Shown here piece after piece: positions 9,532-18,129 of a DNA stretch of 64,000 nucleotides. Made by a program: the position numbers and the translations under genes. Numbering within the stretch: the stretch's first letter is position 1; the number at the start of each line of letters is the position of its first letter. Location: NCBI GenBank assembly GCA_016744795.1, contig JADGDR010000001.1, forward strand, positions 124,001 to 188,000, read 5' to 3'. The notes beneath the pieces were generated by a model, which was given only the letters and a program-made list of their open reading frames with translations, searched no databases and was not told where the DNA came from. This stretch comes from Sulfurospirillum sp. GTDB lineage: Bacteria > Campylobacterota > Campylobacteria > Campylobacterales > Sulfurospirillaceae.

Positions 9532-10670
9532 GTTTTTTAGAAGTCTTAAAATTTGAATTTAAAAGTATATTTACTAATGCACCTATTATTATGACAATTA
9601 TTGGTGGAGTTATTCTTTATTCGTTTTTTTATCCTCAACCGTATATCAATGAGGTAGTAAAAACATTAAAAGTGAGCGTTGTAGATCTTGACAAAAGTGA
9701 GCTTTCAAGAAAACTAATTTACTCTATTAATTCTACTCCACAAATAGAAGTATCGAGGCAAGACATGAGCAGTACTGATGCAAAACAAGCACTTATAGAA
9801 AAAAAAATAAGCGGTATCATTATTATACCTGCTCATTTTAAAAAAGACATAGCCTTACATGTAAGCCCAACCATAGCTGTGGGAGCTGATTCAAACTACT
9901 TTTTAGTTTACGGTAGTATTCTTGAAGGAGCTATTAAAAGCATATTGACTCAATCAGCTGGCATAAAAGTAACTAATTTACTTTTACAAAATACTCCACT
10001 CAAAATGGCTAAAAAATCATATACACCTTATTCTTTAAAAACCATATATCTTTTTAATCCAGATATGAGTTATACATATTATATAGTTCCTGCAGTTTTC
10101 ATACTTATTCTTCAACAAACCATGCTTATAGGATTGGGTATATTAGGTGGTTTTTATAACGAATTTAAAAAAACATATAACGCACCTATTTGGATGAAAA
10201 TAAGCAGTAGAACTCTTATTTTTGGTACCTTGTTTTTTACACATATGCTCTTCTATTTTGGTTTTTCTTTTGAATTTTATCACATACCTCACTTAGCAAG
10301 TGCTTACGATATAATCACTCTAGGCGTTCCTTTTATACTTGCAACTGTTTTTTTAGGAATCTTCTTTGGCGGACTTCTAAAAAACCAAGAGAGTGCTACT
10401 CCTGCTATTGTCCTCACCTCTTTACCTCTCGTTTTTAGTGCAGGATTTGTCTGGCCAAAAGAAGCAGTACCTGAACTTATAACCTATTTCTCTCTTTTTT
10501 TCCCATGCACCCCAGCCATGCAAGGGTTTTTAAAACTAAACCAAATGGGTGCCAGTTTTGATGGGGTTTTAGTTCAATATGGACTACTTTGGTTGCAAAC
10601 TGTTTTGTATCTATTGTTAGCTATTTATGTTTTGAGGCGCAATAAATATAAGCATTCACCTCATCAGTAA
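9528..10670 (+). CDS. ABC-2 type exporter permease (second of two)
   Basis: A 380-residue paralogue of the upstream permease with the same plan: N-terminal membrane segment, periplasmic domain beginning VVDLDKSELSRKL, and five C-terminal segments. It is the last gene of the TolC-HlyD-ABC2-ABC2 chain. No terminator hairpin is obvious before the copper operon promoter at 10721. The set resembles the Helicobacter pylori HP1489-HP1486 group as I remember it. The substrate is unknown. Confidence 0.87.
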   Translation: MSFLEVLKFEFKSIFTNAPIIMTIIGGVILYSFFYPQPYINEVVKTLKVSVVDLDKSELSRKLIYSINSTPQIEVSRQDMSSTDAKQALIEKKISGIIIIPAHFKKDIALHVSPTIAVGADSNYFLVYGSILEGAIKSILTQSAGIKVTNLLLQNTPLKMAKKSYTPYSLKTIYLFNPDMSYTYYIVPAVFILILQQTMLIGLGILGGFYNEFKKTYNAPIWMKISSRTLIFGTLFFTHMLFYFGFSFEFYHIPHLASAYDIITLGVPFILATVFLGIFFGGLLKNQESATPAIVLTSLPLVFSAGFVWPKEAVPELITYFSLFFPCTPAMQGFLKLNQMGASFDGVLVQYGLLWLQTVLYLLLAIYVLRRNKYKHSPHQ

Positions 10671-10720
10671 ACAAAAAAACTATTATCAATATATTTTTTC
10701 ATGTTTAATTATAGAAGAAC

Positions 10721-10749
10721 TTGACTTATTTAGAAACATATGATAATAT
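10721..10749 (+). promoter_or_regulatory. Sigma-70 promoter of the copper operon
   Basis: A TTGACT box at 10721-10726 and a TAATAT box at 10744-10749 are separated by exactly 17 bases, a near-consensus housekeeping promoter. The -10 box lies inside the palindrome at 10737-10758, so a bound repressor would block RNA polymerase. Transcription would begin near 10756, about 30 bases before the start of the HMA gene. Confidence 0.7.
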
Positions 10750-10758
10750 TTTCATATG
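10737..10758. promoter_or_regulatory. 22-bp palindromic operator, likely ArsR/SmtB site
   Basis: The two 11-base halves (CATATGATAAT and ATTTTCATATG) are inverted copies that differ by only one mismatched pair, giving 20 of 22 symmetric positions. AT-rich palindromes with this ATATGA...TCATAT character are typical of SmtB/CadC/CzrA-type repressors. An ArsR-family repressor is encoded in the same operon at 10986, so autoregulation is the natural reading. The site overlaps the -10 box. Confidence 0.7.
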
Positions 10759-10786
10759 AATAAAACTACATATGAAGGAATATAAA

Positions 10787-10993
10787 ATGAAAAAAACATT
10801 TAAAGCTCAAAACATCAACTGCATCAACTGCTCAAACCTTATTAAAGGCTCACTAGAAGATGAGTTTGGCACAATTGACGTAAACCTAGAGACTAGCCCA
10901 AAAGAAGTTACTGTTGAAATTAAAGATGAAAAAAGTGAAGCACATTTCGTTAATGAAATGGCTGATATAGGTTTTGATATTATAAATGAGTAA
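10787..10993 (+). CDS. Heavy-metal-associated (HMA) domain protein, probable copper chaperone
   Basis: A 68-residue protein made of one HMA ferredoxin-like fold. The metal site is NCINC near residues 12-16 (CxxC), followed by LIKGSLEDEFG and the final FDIINE strand. I chose the ATG at 10787, not the in-frame ATG at 10772, because an AAGGA ribosome binding site lies at 10776-10780, six bases before it. It overlaps the ArsR gene by 8 bases. It probably delivers Cu(I) to CopA. Confidence 0.85.
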   Translation: MKKTFKAQNINCINCSNLIKGSLEDEFGTIDVNLETSPKEVTVEIKDEKSEAHFVNEMADIGFDIINE

Positions 10994-11345
10994 TCTCATA
11001 CGCTCTTGTTGCGAAGATTTGAGTTTCATACCTGATATCCAAAAAACTCTTCCCAATGAAGATGAATTAATAGATATAACTTGTATATACAAAGCTCTAA
11101 GCGACCCCACCAGAGTGAAAATACTCTTTGCTTTAATTAAATATGAAATATGCGTAGGAGAGATAGTTAATCTACTAGACCTCCCCCAATCTCATGTTTC
11201 TCATCAGTTAAGAGTCCTCAAAAAATACAATATAGTTACATTTACAAAAGATAAAAAAATGTCCTTTTATAGGATAAAAAATCTACATGTAAAAGAACTA
11301 CTAAAAATAGCACTGGAAAACGTACAATGTCAAAAGAAAAAATAA
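10986..11345 (+). CDS. ArsR/SmtB-family metal-responsive repressor
   Basis: A 119-residue winged-helix repressor. The sequence KALSDPTRVKILFAL starts the DNA-binding core and LPQSHVSHQLRVLKK is the recognition helix. Possible metal ligands are the Cys pair C8-C9 at the N-terminus and the cysteine in YEICVGEI before the recognition helix, which recalls the CadC alpha-3N site, although CadC has CxC there and this protein has only one cysteine. It overlaps both neighbours and probably binds the operator at 10737-10758. Confidence 0.87.
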   Translation: MSNLIRSCCEDLSFIPDIQKTLPNEDELIDITCIYKALSDPTRVKILFALIKYEICVGEIVNLLDLPQSHVSHQLRVLKKYNIVTFTKDKKMSFYRIKNLHVKELLKIALENVQCQKKK

Positions 11346-13504
11346 CCCTCAACATATCGGGTATGACCTGCGTAAACTGTTCAAATGGAATACAAAGAGT
11401 TGTAAACAAAATGGAGGGATTAGATAGCTCAAAAGTTAACTTCACATCGAATAATGGTGAATTTACAATTGACACAGAAAAACTAGACAAATCTAAACTC
11501 ATAGCCAAAATAAAAAAGTTAGGTTATGGGGTTGAAGAAAATATGGAAGCACTAGAACTTGCCAAAAAAGAGAGCTACAAAAAACTAAAAAGTCTCTTTT
11601 TTGTAGCTGCTTCTTTTAGTTTTTATATCTTTATATTTATGTTATTTCCTTTAACAATGATAAATAACAACTACGTCATATTTGCCCTAGCCTCTGTTGT
11701 TCAATTCTACCCAGGACTTAGGTTTTATTTGCTTGCATACAAGGCACTTAGTAATAGAAACTATGACATGAATGTACTTGTTGCACTTGGTACTAGTGCG
11801 GCTTATTTCTACTCTGCTGCGGTTGTTCTTTTCCCAGATATGTTTCCAGAACATCTACGATTTGTTTATTTTGATGGAGCGGCTGTTATCATTACATTCA
11901 TACTTCTTGGTCGTCTTTTAGAAGAAAGAAGTAAGACAAAAGCAACTGATTTTTTAAAAGGACTTATGGATTTAGCTCCTCAAAATGCAAATCTTATTTT
12001 AAAAAATGCAGATATAAAAATAGTCTTAGCAAAAGACTTACGCATAGACGATATTGTTCTTATTAAACAAGGAGAAAAAGTCTCAACTGATGCCGTCATC
12101 CTTGAAGGTGAAGCCGAGATAGATACTTCCATGATTACAGGTGAGCCAATGCCAGTTTTTAAAACTGTTGGTGACTATGTAATAGCAGGAACGCTAATTA
12201 AAACTGGAACTCTACATGTAAGGGTTCAAAAACTAAGTAGCGACACCACTTTAGCTAAAATTATAGCCTTGCTTAATGAGGCTGGAAGTAAAAAGCTACC
12301 AATTGCAAGATTTGCAGACAAGGTAGCAAATATTTTTGTACCAACTGTTATAGCTATCTCAATTCTTACATTTTTGATTTGGTATTTTGTAGTTGGAGAC
12401 AGTTTTGGAGCAATTTTAGCTTGCATATCTGTTTTAATTATATCTTGTCCTTGCGCACTTGGATTAGCTACCCCTATTGCAATAGTAAGTTCTGTTGGAA
12501 AAGGAGCACATGAGGGAATTCTCATAAAAAATCCTGAAATTCTTGAAATTATTAAAGACATCAAATATGCAGTTTTTGATAAAACTGGAACGCTAACTAA
12601 GGGCGAAATATCAGTAAAAGATATGCTTATTGATGAAAAATATTTAAGCCTAATTGCATCAGCAGAGTTGCAAAGCGAACATCCAATAAGCCAAGCTATA
12701 GTCAAATACGCTAAAGATAAGAATATACCACTAGATGAAAAGATAGAGGATTTAAAAATTCAAGTAGGACTTGGGATAAGTGCCTTATGCAATAATCATG
12801 AAATTCTAGTAGGAAATATAAACTTATTAGAAAAAAACAATGTCAATATAAGCCAAGAAATTCTAAATGATTTTGAGAAAATACTTGCTGAGGGAAACGG
12901 AGCAGTACTAGCTTCAATAAACAAGGAATGCATAGGTGTAATTTCACTTGAAGATAGTCTCAAAGATGGGGCGAGTGAACTTATAGCAGGTTTAAAAGAG
13001 AAAAATATAGTGTCTATTTTATTAACAGGCGATAACGAAGTAACTGCAAAAAAAATAGCTAGTAAAATTGGTATTGATTTGATATACGCAGAACTTATGC
13101 CTGAGCAAAAGTACAAAGTCATCAAAGAGCTTCAAGAAAAATCAAAAGTAATGTTTGTGGGAGATGGGATAAATGACAGTGTTTCAATCAAACAAGCAGA
13201 CATTGGAATTGCTTTAAATTCAGGCTCAGACATCACAAAAGATGCAGGTGATATCATACTTGTTAACAATCAACTCAGCGCTGTTTTAAAAAGTATAAAT
13301 CTTTCAAGTAAAACTATGTCGATCATCAAACAAAATCTATTTTGGGCATTTTTCTATAATGCCTTAGGTATCCCACTTGCTGCAGGAGTTCTCTACCCAA
13401 TAATTGGGGTAATGCTTAGTCCAATGTACGCAGGAATTGCAATGAGTTTTAGCTCAGTTACAGTTGTATTGAATTCTCTTAGACTAAAGTTTGCGAAGCT
13501 GTAA
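11327..13504 (+). CDS. copA: Cu(+)-exporting P1B-type ATPase
   Basis: A 725-residue copper ATPase of the inner membrane. In order: one N-terminal HMA domain (GMTCVNCS, residues 12-19), eight membrane segments, the actuator loop TGEPMP near 272, the ion-binding CPC in ISCPCALGLATP near 378, the phosphorylation site DKTGTLT near 420, the SEHPI motif near 451, and GDGINDS near 613. YNALGIPLAAG in segment 7 and MSFSSVTVVLNSLRL in segment 8 are the P1B-1 (copper) signatures. It overlaps the repressor gene by 19 bases. The HMA-ArsR-CopA operon suggests copper efflux controlled by an ArsR-type sensor. Confidence 0.93.
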   Translation: MSKEKITLNISGMTCVNCSNGIQRVVNKMEGLDSSKVNFTSNNGEFTIDTEKLDKSKLIAKIKKLGYGVEENMEALELAKKESYKKLKSLFFVAASFSFYIFIFMLFPLTMINNNYVIFALASVVQFYPGLRFYLLAYKALSNRNYDMNVLVALGTSAAYFYSAAVVLFPDMFPEHLRFVYFDGAAVIITFILLGRLLEERSKTKATDFLKGLMDLAPQNANLILKNADIKIVLAKDLRIDDIVLIKQGEKVSTDAVILEGEAEIDTSMITGEPMPVFKTVGDYVIAGTLIKTGTLHVRVQKLSSDTTLAKIIALLNEAGSKKLPIARFADKVANIFVPTVIAISILTFLIWYFVVGDSFGAILACISVLIISCPCALGLATPIAIVSSVGKGAHEGILIKNPEILEIIKDIKYAVFDKTGTLTKGEISVKDMLIDEKYLSLIASAELQSEHPISQAIVKYAKDKNIPLDEKIEDLKIQVGLGISALCNNHEILVGNINLLEKNNVNISQEILNDFEKILAEGNGAVLASINKECIGVISLEDSLKDGASELIAGLKEKNIVSILLTGDNEVTAKKIASKIGIDLIYAELMPEQKYKVIKELQEKSKVMFVGDGINDSVSIKQADIGIALNSGSDITKDAGDIILVNNQLSAVLKSINLSSKTMSIIKQNLFWAFFYNALGIPLAAGVLYPIIGVMLSPMYAGIAMSFSSVTVVLNSLRLKFAKL

Positions 13505-13531
13505 AATAGAGTATTTAAAAAACTCTATTTT
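13503..13531. terminator. Bidirectional terminator between copA and the AraC gene
   Basis: A perfect 10-bp stem, AAAATAGAGT at 13503-13512 and ACTCTATTTT at 13522-13531, encloses a 9-base loop. The A and T ends give a U-tract in both directions. It overlaps the copA stop codon and the end of the convergent AraC gene. Confidence 0.75.
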
Positions 13532-14433
13532 ATTACTATATCCTTTTCAAAAGATGGCTTTGCCTCTTTTGGAGGATATCCAAAATAACTCTTAAAATCT
13601 CTACTAAATTGTGAAGCACTATCATAGCCTAACTCATCAGCAACAGCATTAACTTGATAATGATGTTTTGAGAGTAAATCTTTTGCTCTATTTAATTTGA
13701 TTTTCTTTATATATTGCAAAGGAGTATGTGAAGTAATTTTCTTAAAATGCGTATGAAAAGAAGAAACACTCATATCTTCTTGTCTAGCTAAACTAGGAAC
13801 ATCTAATGGAACATTAAAATCATCATGGATTGTTTTTAATGCTCTTACTATTTTTGCTTCATTATTTGTATTTAAAAACATTTTATGTAAAAAATGTGCA
13901 TTTTCTCCTACTGAAATTCTATAAAATATCTCTTTTAAAATTGAGCTTCCTAGTATAGTTGACTCCTCTTTAGATTTTAAGATTTTTAAAAGTCTTAATG
14001 TTAAATCTTCTATATCTTCAGTTACACTATCTGAAAAAATGGCAAGTGAATTTTTTTTACAAATAGTGTTTTTTCTTATTGCAACATAATCTATAATTTC
14101 ATTCATCACTTTTTTATCTATAGAAATAACCAGACTTATAAAAGGTTCTTCTTTTGATGCATATGTTTCACACTCTAAGGGCAAAGTAGTTGGTACAACC
14201 AAATAATTTTCACAATCATAAACCAATGTATTTTGTGCTAAATGCCCTATTTTTTTACCTTGCAGAACCAAGATAAGACATACATCATAAATAAATGGAC
14301 TTAAAGGATCATATTTAGAAGTAGTATATATTTTAACTTCTCTTAAATAAGTATCATGTACACCATCTTTTTCAAAAAGTTTATTTGCTTCTGTTATAAT
14401 TTCTTTTTTCATGCTTTTAGCTTTCTTGTGCAA
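13525..14433 (-). CDS. AraC-family transcriptional regulator
   Basis: A 302-residue regulator. The N-terminal half (about 20-170, including PFIYDVCLILVLQGKK) matches the AraC_N ligand-sensing domain, and the C-terminal 100 residues hold two helix-turn-helix motifs (SVSSFHTHFKKITSHTPLQYIKK and AVADELGYDSASQFSRDFKSYFG, given here in parts). The family layout is like E. coli YqhC, which activates the aldehyde reductase gene yqhD. An iron alcohol dehydrogenase gene lies beyond the transporter remnant on the other strand and is its likely target. Confidence 0.85.
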   Translation of the reverse strand: MHKKAKSMKKEIITEANKLFEKDGVHDTYLREVKIYTTSKYDPLSPFIYDVCLILVLQGKKIGHLAQNTLVYDCENYLVVPTTLPLECETYASKEEPFISLVISIDKKVMNEIIDYVAIRKNTICKKNSLAIFSDSVTEDIEDLTLRLLKILKSKEESTILGSSILKEIFYRISVGENAHFLHKMFLNTNNEAKIVRALKTIHDDFNVPLDVPSLARQEDMSVSSFHTHFKKITSHTPLQYIKKIKLNRAKDLLSKHHYQVNAVADELGYDSASQFSRDFKSYFGYPPKEAKPSFEKDIVIK

Positions 14434-14740
14434 CTACATTTTTTTTATTAATCAAAAAAACACCTGCAAAAATAAATATTGTCGCAATATAATCAATGAA
14501 CTTTATATCTTCTTTAACAAGCAATACTCCACTGATTAAAATCACACCTATAAAACCAACTATAACTCCTATAAAAGCAAATTTACTAATTTTTTCATCT
14601 TTCAAAAATATTACAGCTAAAACGAAATAAAAGACTACTTGTATAGGAGATATTAATTCTGCTGAGAGCTTCATATATATAAAATTACTGCCCCAAATAA
14701 TACCTAAAGCGCAAAATGCTATTACATGAATGTATCTCAA
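14417..14740 (-). pseudogene. EamA transporter remnant with internal deletion
   Basis: The 107-residue frame begins like a normal EamA protein (first membrane segment, CALGIIWGSNFIYMKLSAELI). It then jumps to sequence typical of the end of an EamA repeat (LAVIFLKDEKISKFAFIGVI), and finishes with the end-of-protein motif IDYIATIFIFAGVFLINKK. A full member has about 290 residues and ten segments; this one has about four. The reading frame is intact, so the gene looks like the product of in-frame deletion of roughly two thirds of the coding region. It overlaps the AraC gene by 17 bases. A functional small four-helix member cannot be ruled out. Confidence 0.6.
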
Positions 14741-14948
14741 ATATTTTTCCTTTGTTTTTATTTAGTCATAAAAATATTTTACTAGAATGACATGATAATA
14801 TAAAAATTATAATAAATCAATAATTTATTCTCCACTTTTTTGGCTTTAATTAATTTGTAGAAACTGACATGTTATTTGTATAAAATGCTATTCTTTAAAG
14901 CCATAAAAATATATATAATTCTCTATAAAATTTATAAAAGGAACATAT
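14741..14948. promoter_or_regulatory. Divergent regulatory region before the alcohol dehydrogenase
   Basis: This very AT-rich gap of 208 bases carries two direct copies of TGACATG (14788-14794 and 14865-14871). It also has an inverted pair TGGCTTTAA (14841-14849) and TTAAAGCCA (14895-14903). Both are possible binding sites for the nearby AraC-type regulator. No clear -35 box is seen. The dehydrogenase start is preceded by an AAAGGAA ribosome binding site. Confidence 0.4.
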
Positions 14949-16085
14949 ATGGAATTTTCATATCACAACCCAACGGCTATTGAATTTGGTCAAGGAAAAA
15001 TAAAAGAGATTGCTAATAAAATCAGTAAAGATAAAAAAATATTATTAGTTTATGGCGGAGGATCAATTAAGAAAAATGGTGTATATAATCAAGTTATCAA
15101 AGCATTAGAAAATCATACTTTCTTAGAATTTTCAGGTGTTGAAGTTAATCCAACAGTAGAAACAATGAATAAAGCAGTAAAAATTGTAAAAGAAGAAAAA
15201 ATTGATTTTATTCTTGCAGTTGGTGGTGGTTCGGTTATTGATGGCTGTAAATATTTAGCAGCAGCTTCACTTTATGATGGTGATGCATGGGATTTCTTAG
15301 ATGGAACAACAGAAGTTCAAAAAGCTTTACCAATTGGTGTAGTTTTAACATTAGCTGCAACAGGCTCAGAAACAAATCATTTAACAGTAGTTTCAAAAAA
15401 AGAGACTGATGAAAAAAGAATGTATTTTTCAAATTATTCATACCCTCAATTTGCAATTATGGATGCTAGTGTAATGGCAACACTAAGTGATAGACAATTA
15501 GGAAATGGTTTAGTTGATGCATTCGTTCATACATCTGAACAATACCTTACATATCCAACATCTGCATTAGTAAATGATGGTTATGCTGAAACTTTATTTA
15601 GAGCTTTAGTAACACTAGCAGATACTTGGGAAAATAGGAGAACTGATAATTGGTTAGAAAACTTAATGCATATTGCAAACCAAGCATTAAACTTCCAAAT
15701 TGGAGCTGGTGTTCCTCAAGATTGGTCAACACATCTAATTGGACATGAGTTAACAGCTTATTATAAACTAGATCACGCAAGGTCATTAGCAGTAGTACAG
15801 CCATTTCTTTTAGATGTAATGAGTGAAGACAAAAAAGAGAAAATTGCACAATTAGGTAAAAATGTATTTGGCATAGAAAATGATAATGCAGCCGTAATTA
15901 AAGCAATGGAAAAAGTATATAATAAAGTAGGAGTACCTACAAAATTAAGTGACTATAAAATTGATGATAAAGTAATTTTAAATGTTACAAAAGCATTAAC
16001 AAAAAATGGATACACAGCAATGGGTGAAAATGGAAACATCACTCTTGATAAAGTAGAAACTATTTTAACAATGTCTATGAAATAG
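14949..16085 (+). CDS. Iron-containing alcohol dehydrogenase (YqhD/BDH type)
   Basis: A cytoplasmic NAD(P)H-dependent aldehyde reductase or alcohol dehydrogenase of family III, 378 residues. The nucleotide site GGGSVIDGCK is near residues 96-105. The metal ligands are visible as D and H in LVDAFVHTSEQ (about 194 and 198), H in HLIGHELTA near 263 and H in KLDHARSLAV near 277. The protein resembles E. coli YqhD, which detoxifies short aldehydes. A flanking AraC-type regulator fits the yqhC-yqhD arrangement. Confidence 0.88.
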   Translation: MEFSYHNPTAIEFGQGKIKEIANKISKDKKILLVYGGGSIKKNGVYNQVIKALENHTFLEFSGVEVNPTVETMNKAVKIVKEEKIDFILAVGGGSVIDGCKYLAAASLYDGDAWDFLDGTTEVQKALPIGVVLTLAATGSETNHLTVVSKKETDEKRMYFSNYSYPQFAIMDASVMATLSDRQLGNGLVDAFVHTSEQYLTYPTSALVNDGYAETLFRALVTLADTWENRRTDNWLENLMHIANQALNFQIGAGVPQDWSTHLIGHELTAYYKLDHARSLAVVQPFLLDVMSEDKKEKIAQLGKNVFGIENDNAAVIKAMEKVYNKVGVPTKLSDYKIDDKVILNVTKALTKNGYTAMGENGNITLDKVETILTMSMK

Positions 16086-16101
16086 TCAATATAATTATTC
16101 T

Positions 16102-16131
16102 ATCCAAAAGAAGATTAACCTTCTTTTGGAT
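16102..16131 (+). terminator. Hairpin after the alcohol dehydrogenase gene
   Basis: A perfect 12-bp stem, ATCCAAAAGAAG at 16102-16113 and CTTCTTTTGGAT at 16120-16131, has a 6-base loop. It begins 16 bases after the stop codon. There is little U-tract after it, so it may be a weak terminator or an mRNA-stabilising hairpin. Confidence 0.55.
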
Positions 16132-16309
16132 TACTAACTGTATACAAAATAAAGAACATTCTACATTTTCTTTTTATTTGTACACATTCTTTATAATCCT
16201 TCCATTCATTTTTTAACTATCTAAGTAAAGTAAAATTAATGTAATATCTAAAAGCTTAGTTTATTAAGTAATTTCTTGCTAAAATGGTATTATAAAAGAG
16301 AGAAATGAC

Positions 16310-16972
16310 ATGAAAATTTTACTTCTAGAAGATGATTATAGTTATAGAGTTAGTATAAAAGAATTTCTTGAGTCTTTTGATTATGAAGTTGATGATTTTG
16401 AGAATGGACAGGATGCTTTAGATGCCGTCTTTGAAAATGACTATGCACTTTTACTTTTAGATGTAAGAGTTCCTACTATTTCTGGTCATGAAGTTCTCAA
16501 AGAAGTAAGAAAAAACGACATTGATGTTCCTATTATATTGGTTACTTCATTAACCGATATTGATGATTTGAGCCTTGGTTACGAGATTGGGTGCAATGAC
16601 TACATTAGAAAACCATTTGCTCTTAAAGAGCTAAAATGCAGAGTAAACCAAACTATCAATAATTTTCAATTCAAAACTAGTAAAAGTAATATAAAACTAG
16701 ACTTCAATTTTATCTATGATTTAGACAAACATGAGCTGATGAAAAATGGTGAATATGTAAAACTTACTATTGTAGAACAACGAATAATTCAGTTTCTCAT
16801 TAGAAGATTAGGTTCATTTTCTACTACGAACGAAATGACTACAACACTCTGGGATGATGATTTTATTACTGATGCAGACTTAAGAATGCATATAAAAAGA
16901 ATTCGAGATAAAACAGATAAAAATCTTATATTAAATTCTCGTGGACTTGGATATAAAATTGAGAAAATATAA
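16310..16972 (+). CDS. OmpR/PhoB-type response regulator
   Basis: A 220-residue two-component regulator. The receiver domain (1-115) has the acidic pair near the N-terminus (EDD, residues 7-9), the phosphorylation aspartate in LLLDVRVP near 52, the threonine/serine in LVTS near 80 and the lysine in IRKPF near 102. A winged-helix DNA-binding domain follows (about 130-218). It shares 32 bases with the histidine kinase gene, so the two are translated together. Confidence 0.92.
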   Translation: MKILLLEDDYSYRVSIKEFLESFDYEVDDFENGQDALDAVFENDYALLLLDVRVPTISGHEVLKEVRKNDIDVPIILVTSLTDIDDLSLGYEIGCNDYIRKPFALKELKCRVNQTINNFQFKTSKSNIKLDFNFIYDLDKHELMKNGEYVKLTIVEQRIIQFLIRRLGSFSTTNEMTTTLWDDDFITDADLRMHIKRIRDKTDKNLILNSRGLGYKIEKI

Positions 16973-18128
16973 TATTTCAATAGCCTTTTACTCTTTAGTA
17001 CTTTCTTCTTTAATAACTTTTGCATTTGCACTCTTGTCTTACTTTTATATTCAAGAATCTATTTCTACTTTAAAGCTACAAGAAAAGTACAAAATAGAGT
17101 ACTATGCTGATAAAATTACAAAACAAAAAAGAACAATCAATGAATTTAAAGAGTTCAACTTTGGAACTTTAGAATCTTTTTTATATAAAGTAGCTATAAC
17201 TAAACGAGATGGTGAAATTTTATTTAGTACCTTTGAAAATATACCAAAATATAACCCTCTAAAAACAGTTTATATAAAAGAAGATAGCATTTTTTATAAC
17301 AACATGAAAGATTTTTTACATGTAGGAAATGTAAGAATTACCATCAAAAAAGATTTTGACTACTCAGGTATAAAACATAGAGTCTTTATTCTTGTTGTTA
17401 ACATCTTTACTTTTTTTCTTTTATGCATGGTATTTTTATATATACATACTTCAAAAGTACACAACATTATGAACAAAAATCTTGATCTATTTTTAAAAGA
17501 TGCTATGCATGAGATAAGAACACCAATAGGTGTCATTCAGATAAATTTAGAATTTCTTGAAAGTACTTTAAAGCCTACTATGGCTCTTAAAAGAGCACAA
17601 GGAGGTCTTAGGAATATAACTTCTGTATATGAAAGTATAGAGTACTTTATAAAAAATGAGAAAATAACTTATAAAAAAAAGTTAGTCAATGTCTCTGCAT
17701 TACTTGAAACAAGAGTAGAATTTTTTCATATCTTAGCAGATATAAAAAATCTAGAAGTAATAAGCAATATGCAAGACAATATCATTTTACATGTAAATGA
17801 TGAAGAGGTACAAAGGCTCATTGACAATAACCTCTCAAATGCAATAAAATATTCAAAAAAAGATACAAAAATTGAAATCAATTTGTACAAAAATCCTACA
17901 TCTGTAGTCTTGAGTTTTACAAATTATGGTGATCAAATAAAAGATACCAATAAAATATTTCAAAGGTATTATAGAGGTGACAATATCAGGGGTGGATTTG
18001 GATTAGGACTTAATATGGTAGAGCATATATGTAGTGTCTACGGTATTATTATAAGCGTAAATTCATCCCAAAATGGCAAAAGTACATTTACCTATACAAT
18101 GCCCTCAAAAATGACAAAAGGAAAATAA
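16941..18128 (+). CDS. Sensor histidine kinase
   Basis: A membrane kinase of about 395 residues. Membrane segments at about 12-35 and 148-170 enclose a periplasmic part of about 110 residues, and no HAMP domain is visible. The H-box is DAMHEIRTPIGV (about 190-200). The N-box NNLSNAIKYS and the G-box GGFGLGLNMVEH give the ATPase domain. No ATG is available near the start. I kept the GTG at 16941, but a TTG at 16959 would also fit and neither has a good ribosome binding site. Confidence 0.88.
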   Translation: MDLDIKLRKYNISIAFYSLVLSSLITFAFALLSYFYIQESISTLKLQEKYKIEYYADKITKQKRTINEFKEFNFGTLESFLYKVAITKRDGEILFSTFENIPKYNPLKTVYIKEDSIFYNNMKDFLHVGNVRITIKKDFDYSGIKHRVFILVVNIFTFFLLCMVFLYIHTSKVHNIMNKNLDLFLKDAMHEIRTPIGVIQINLEFLESTLKPTMALKRAQGGLRNITSVYESIEYFIKNEKITYKKKLVNVSALLETRVEFFHILADIKNLEVISNMQDNIILHVNDEEVQRLIDNNLSNAIKYSKKDTKIEINLYKNPTSVVLSFTNYGDQIKDTNKIFQRYYRGDNIRGGFGLGLNMVEHICSVYGIIISVNSSQNGKSTFTYTMPSKMTKGK

Positions 18129-18129
18129 A

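Noticed and set aside
13525-16085. Mobile element carrying the AraC and alcohol dehydrogenase genes
   Set aside because: No transposase, terminal repeats or target duplication were seen, and ordinary terminator hairpins flank the genes.
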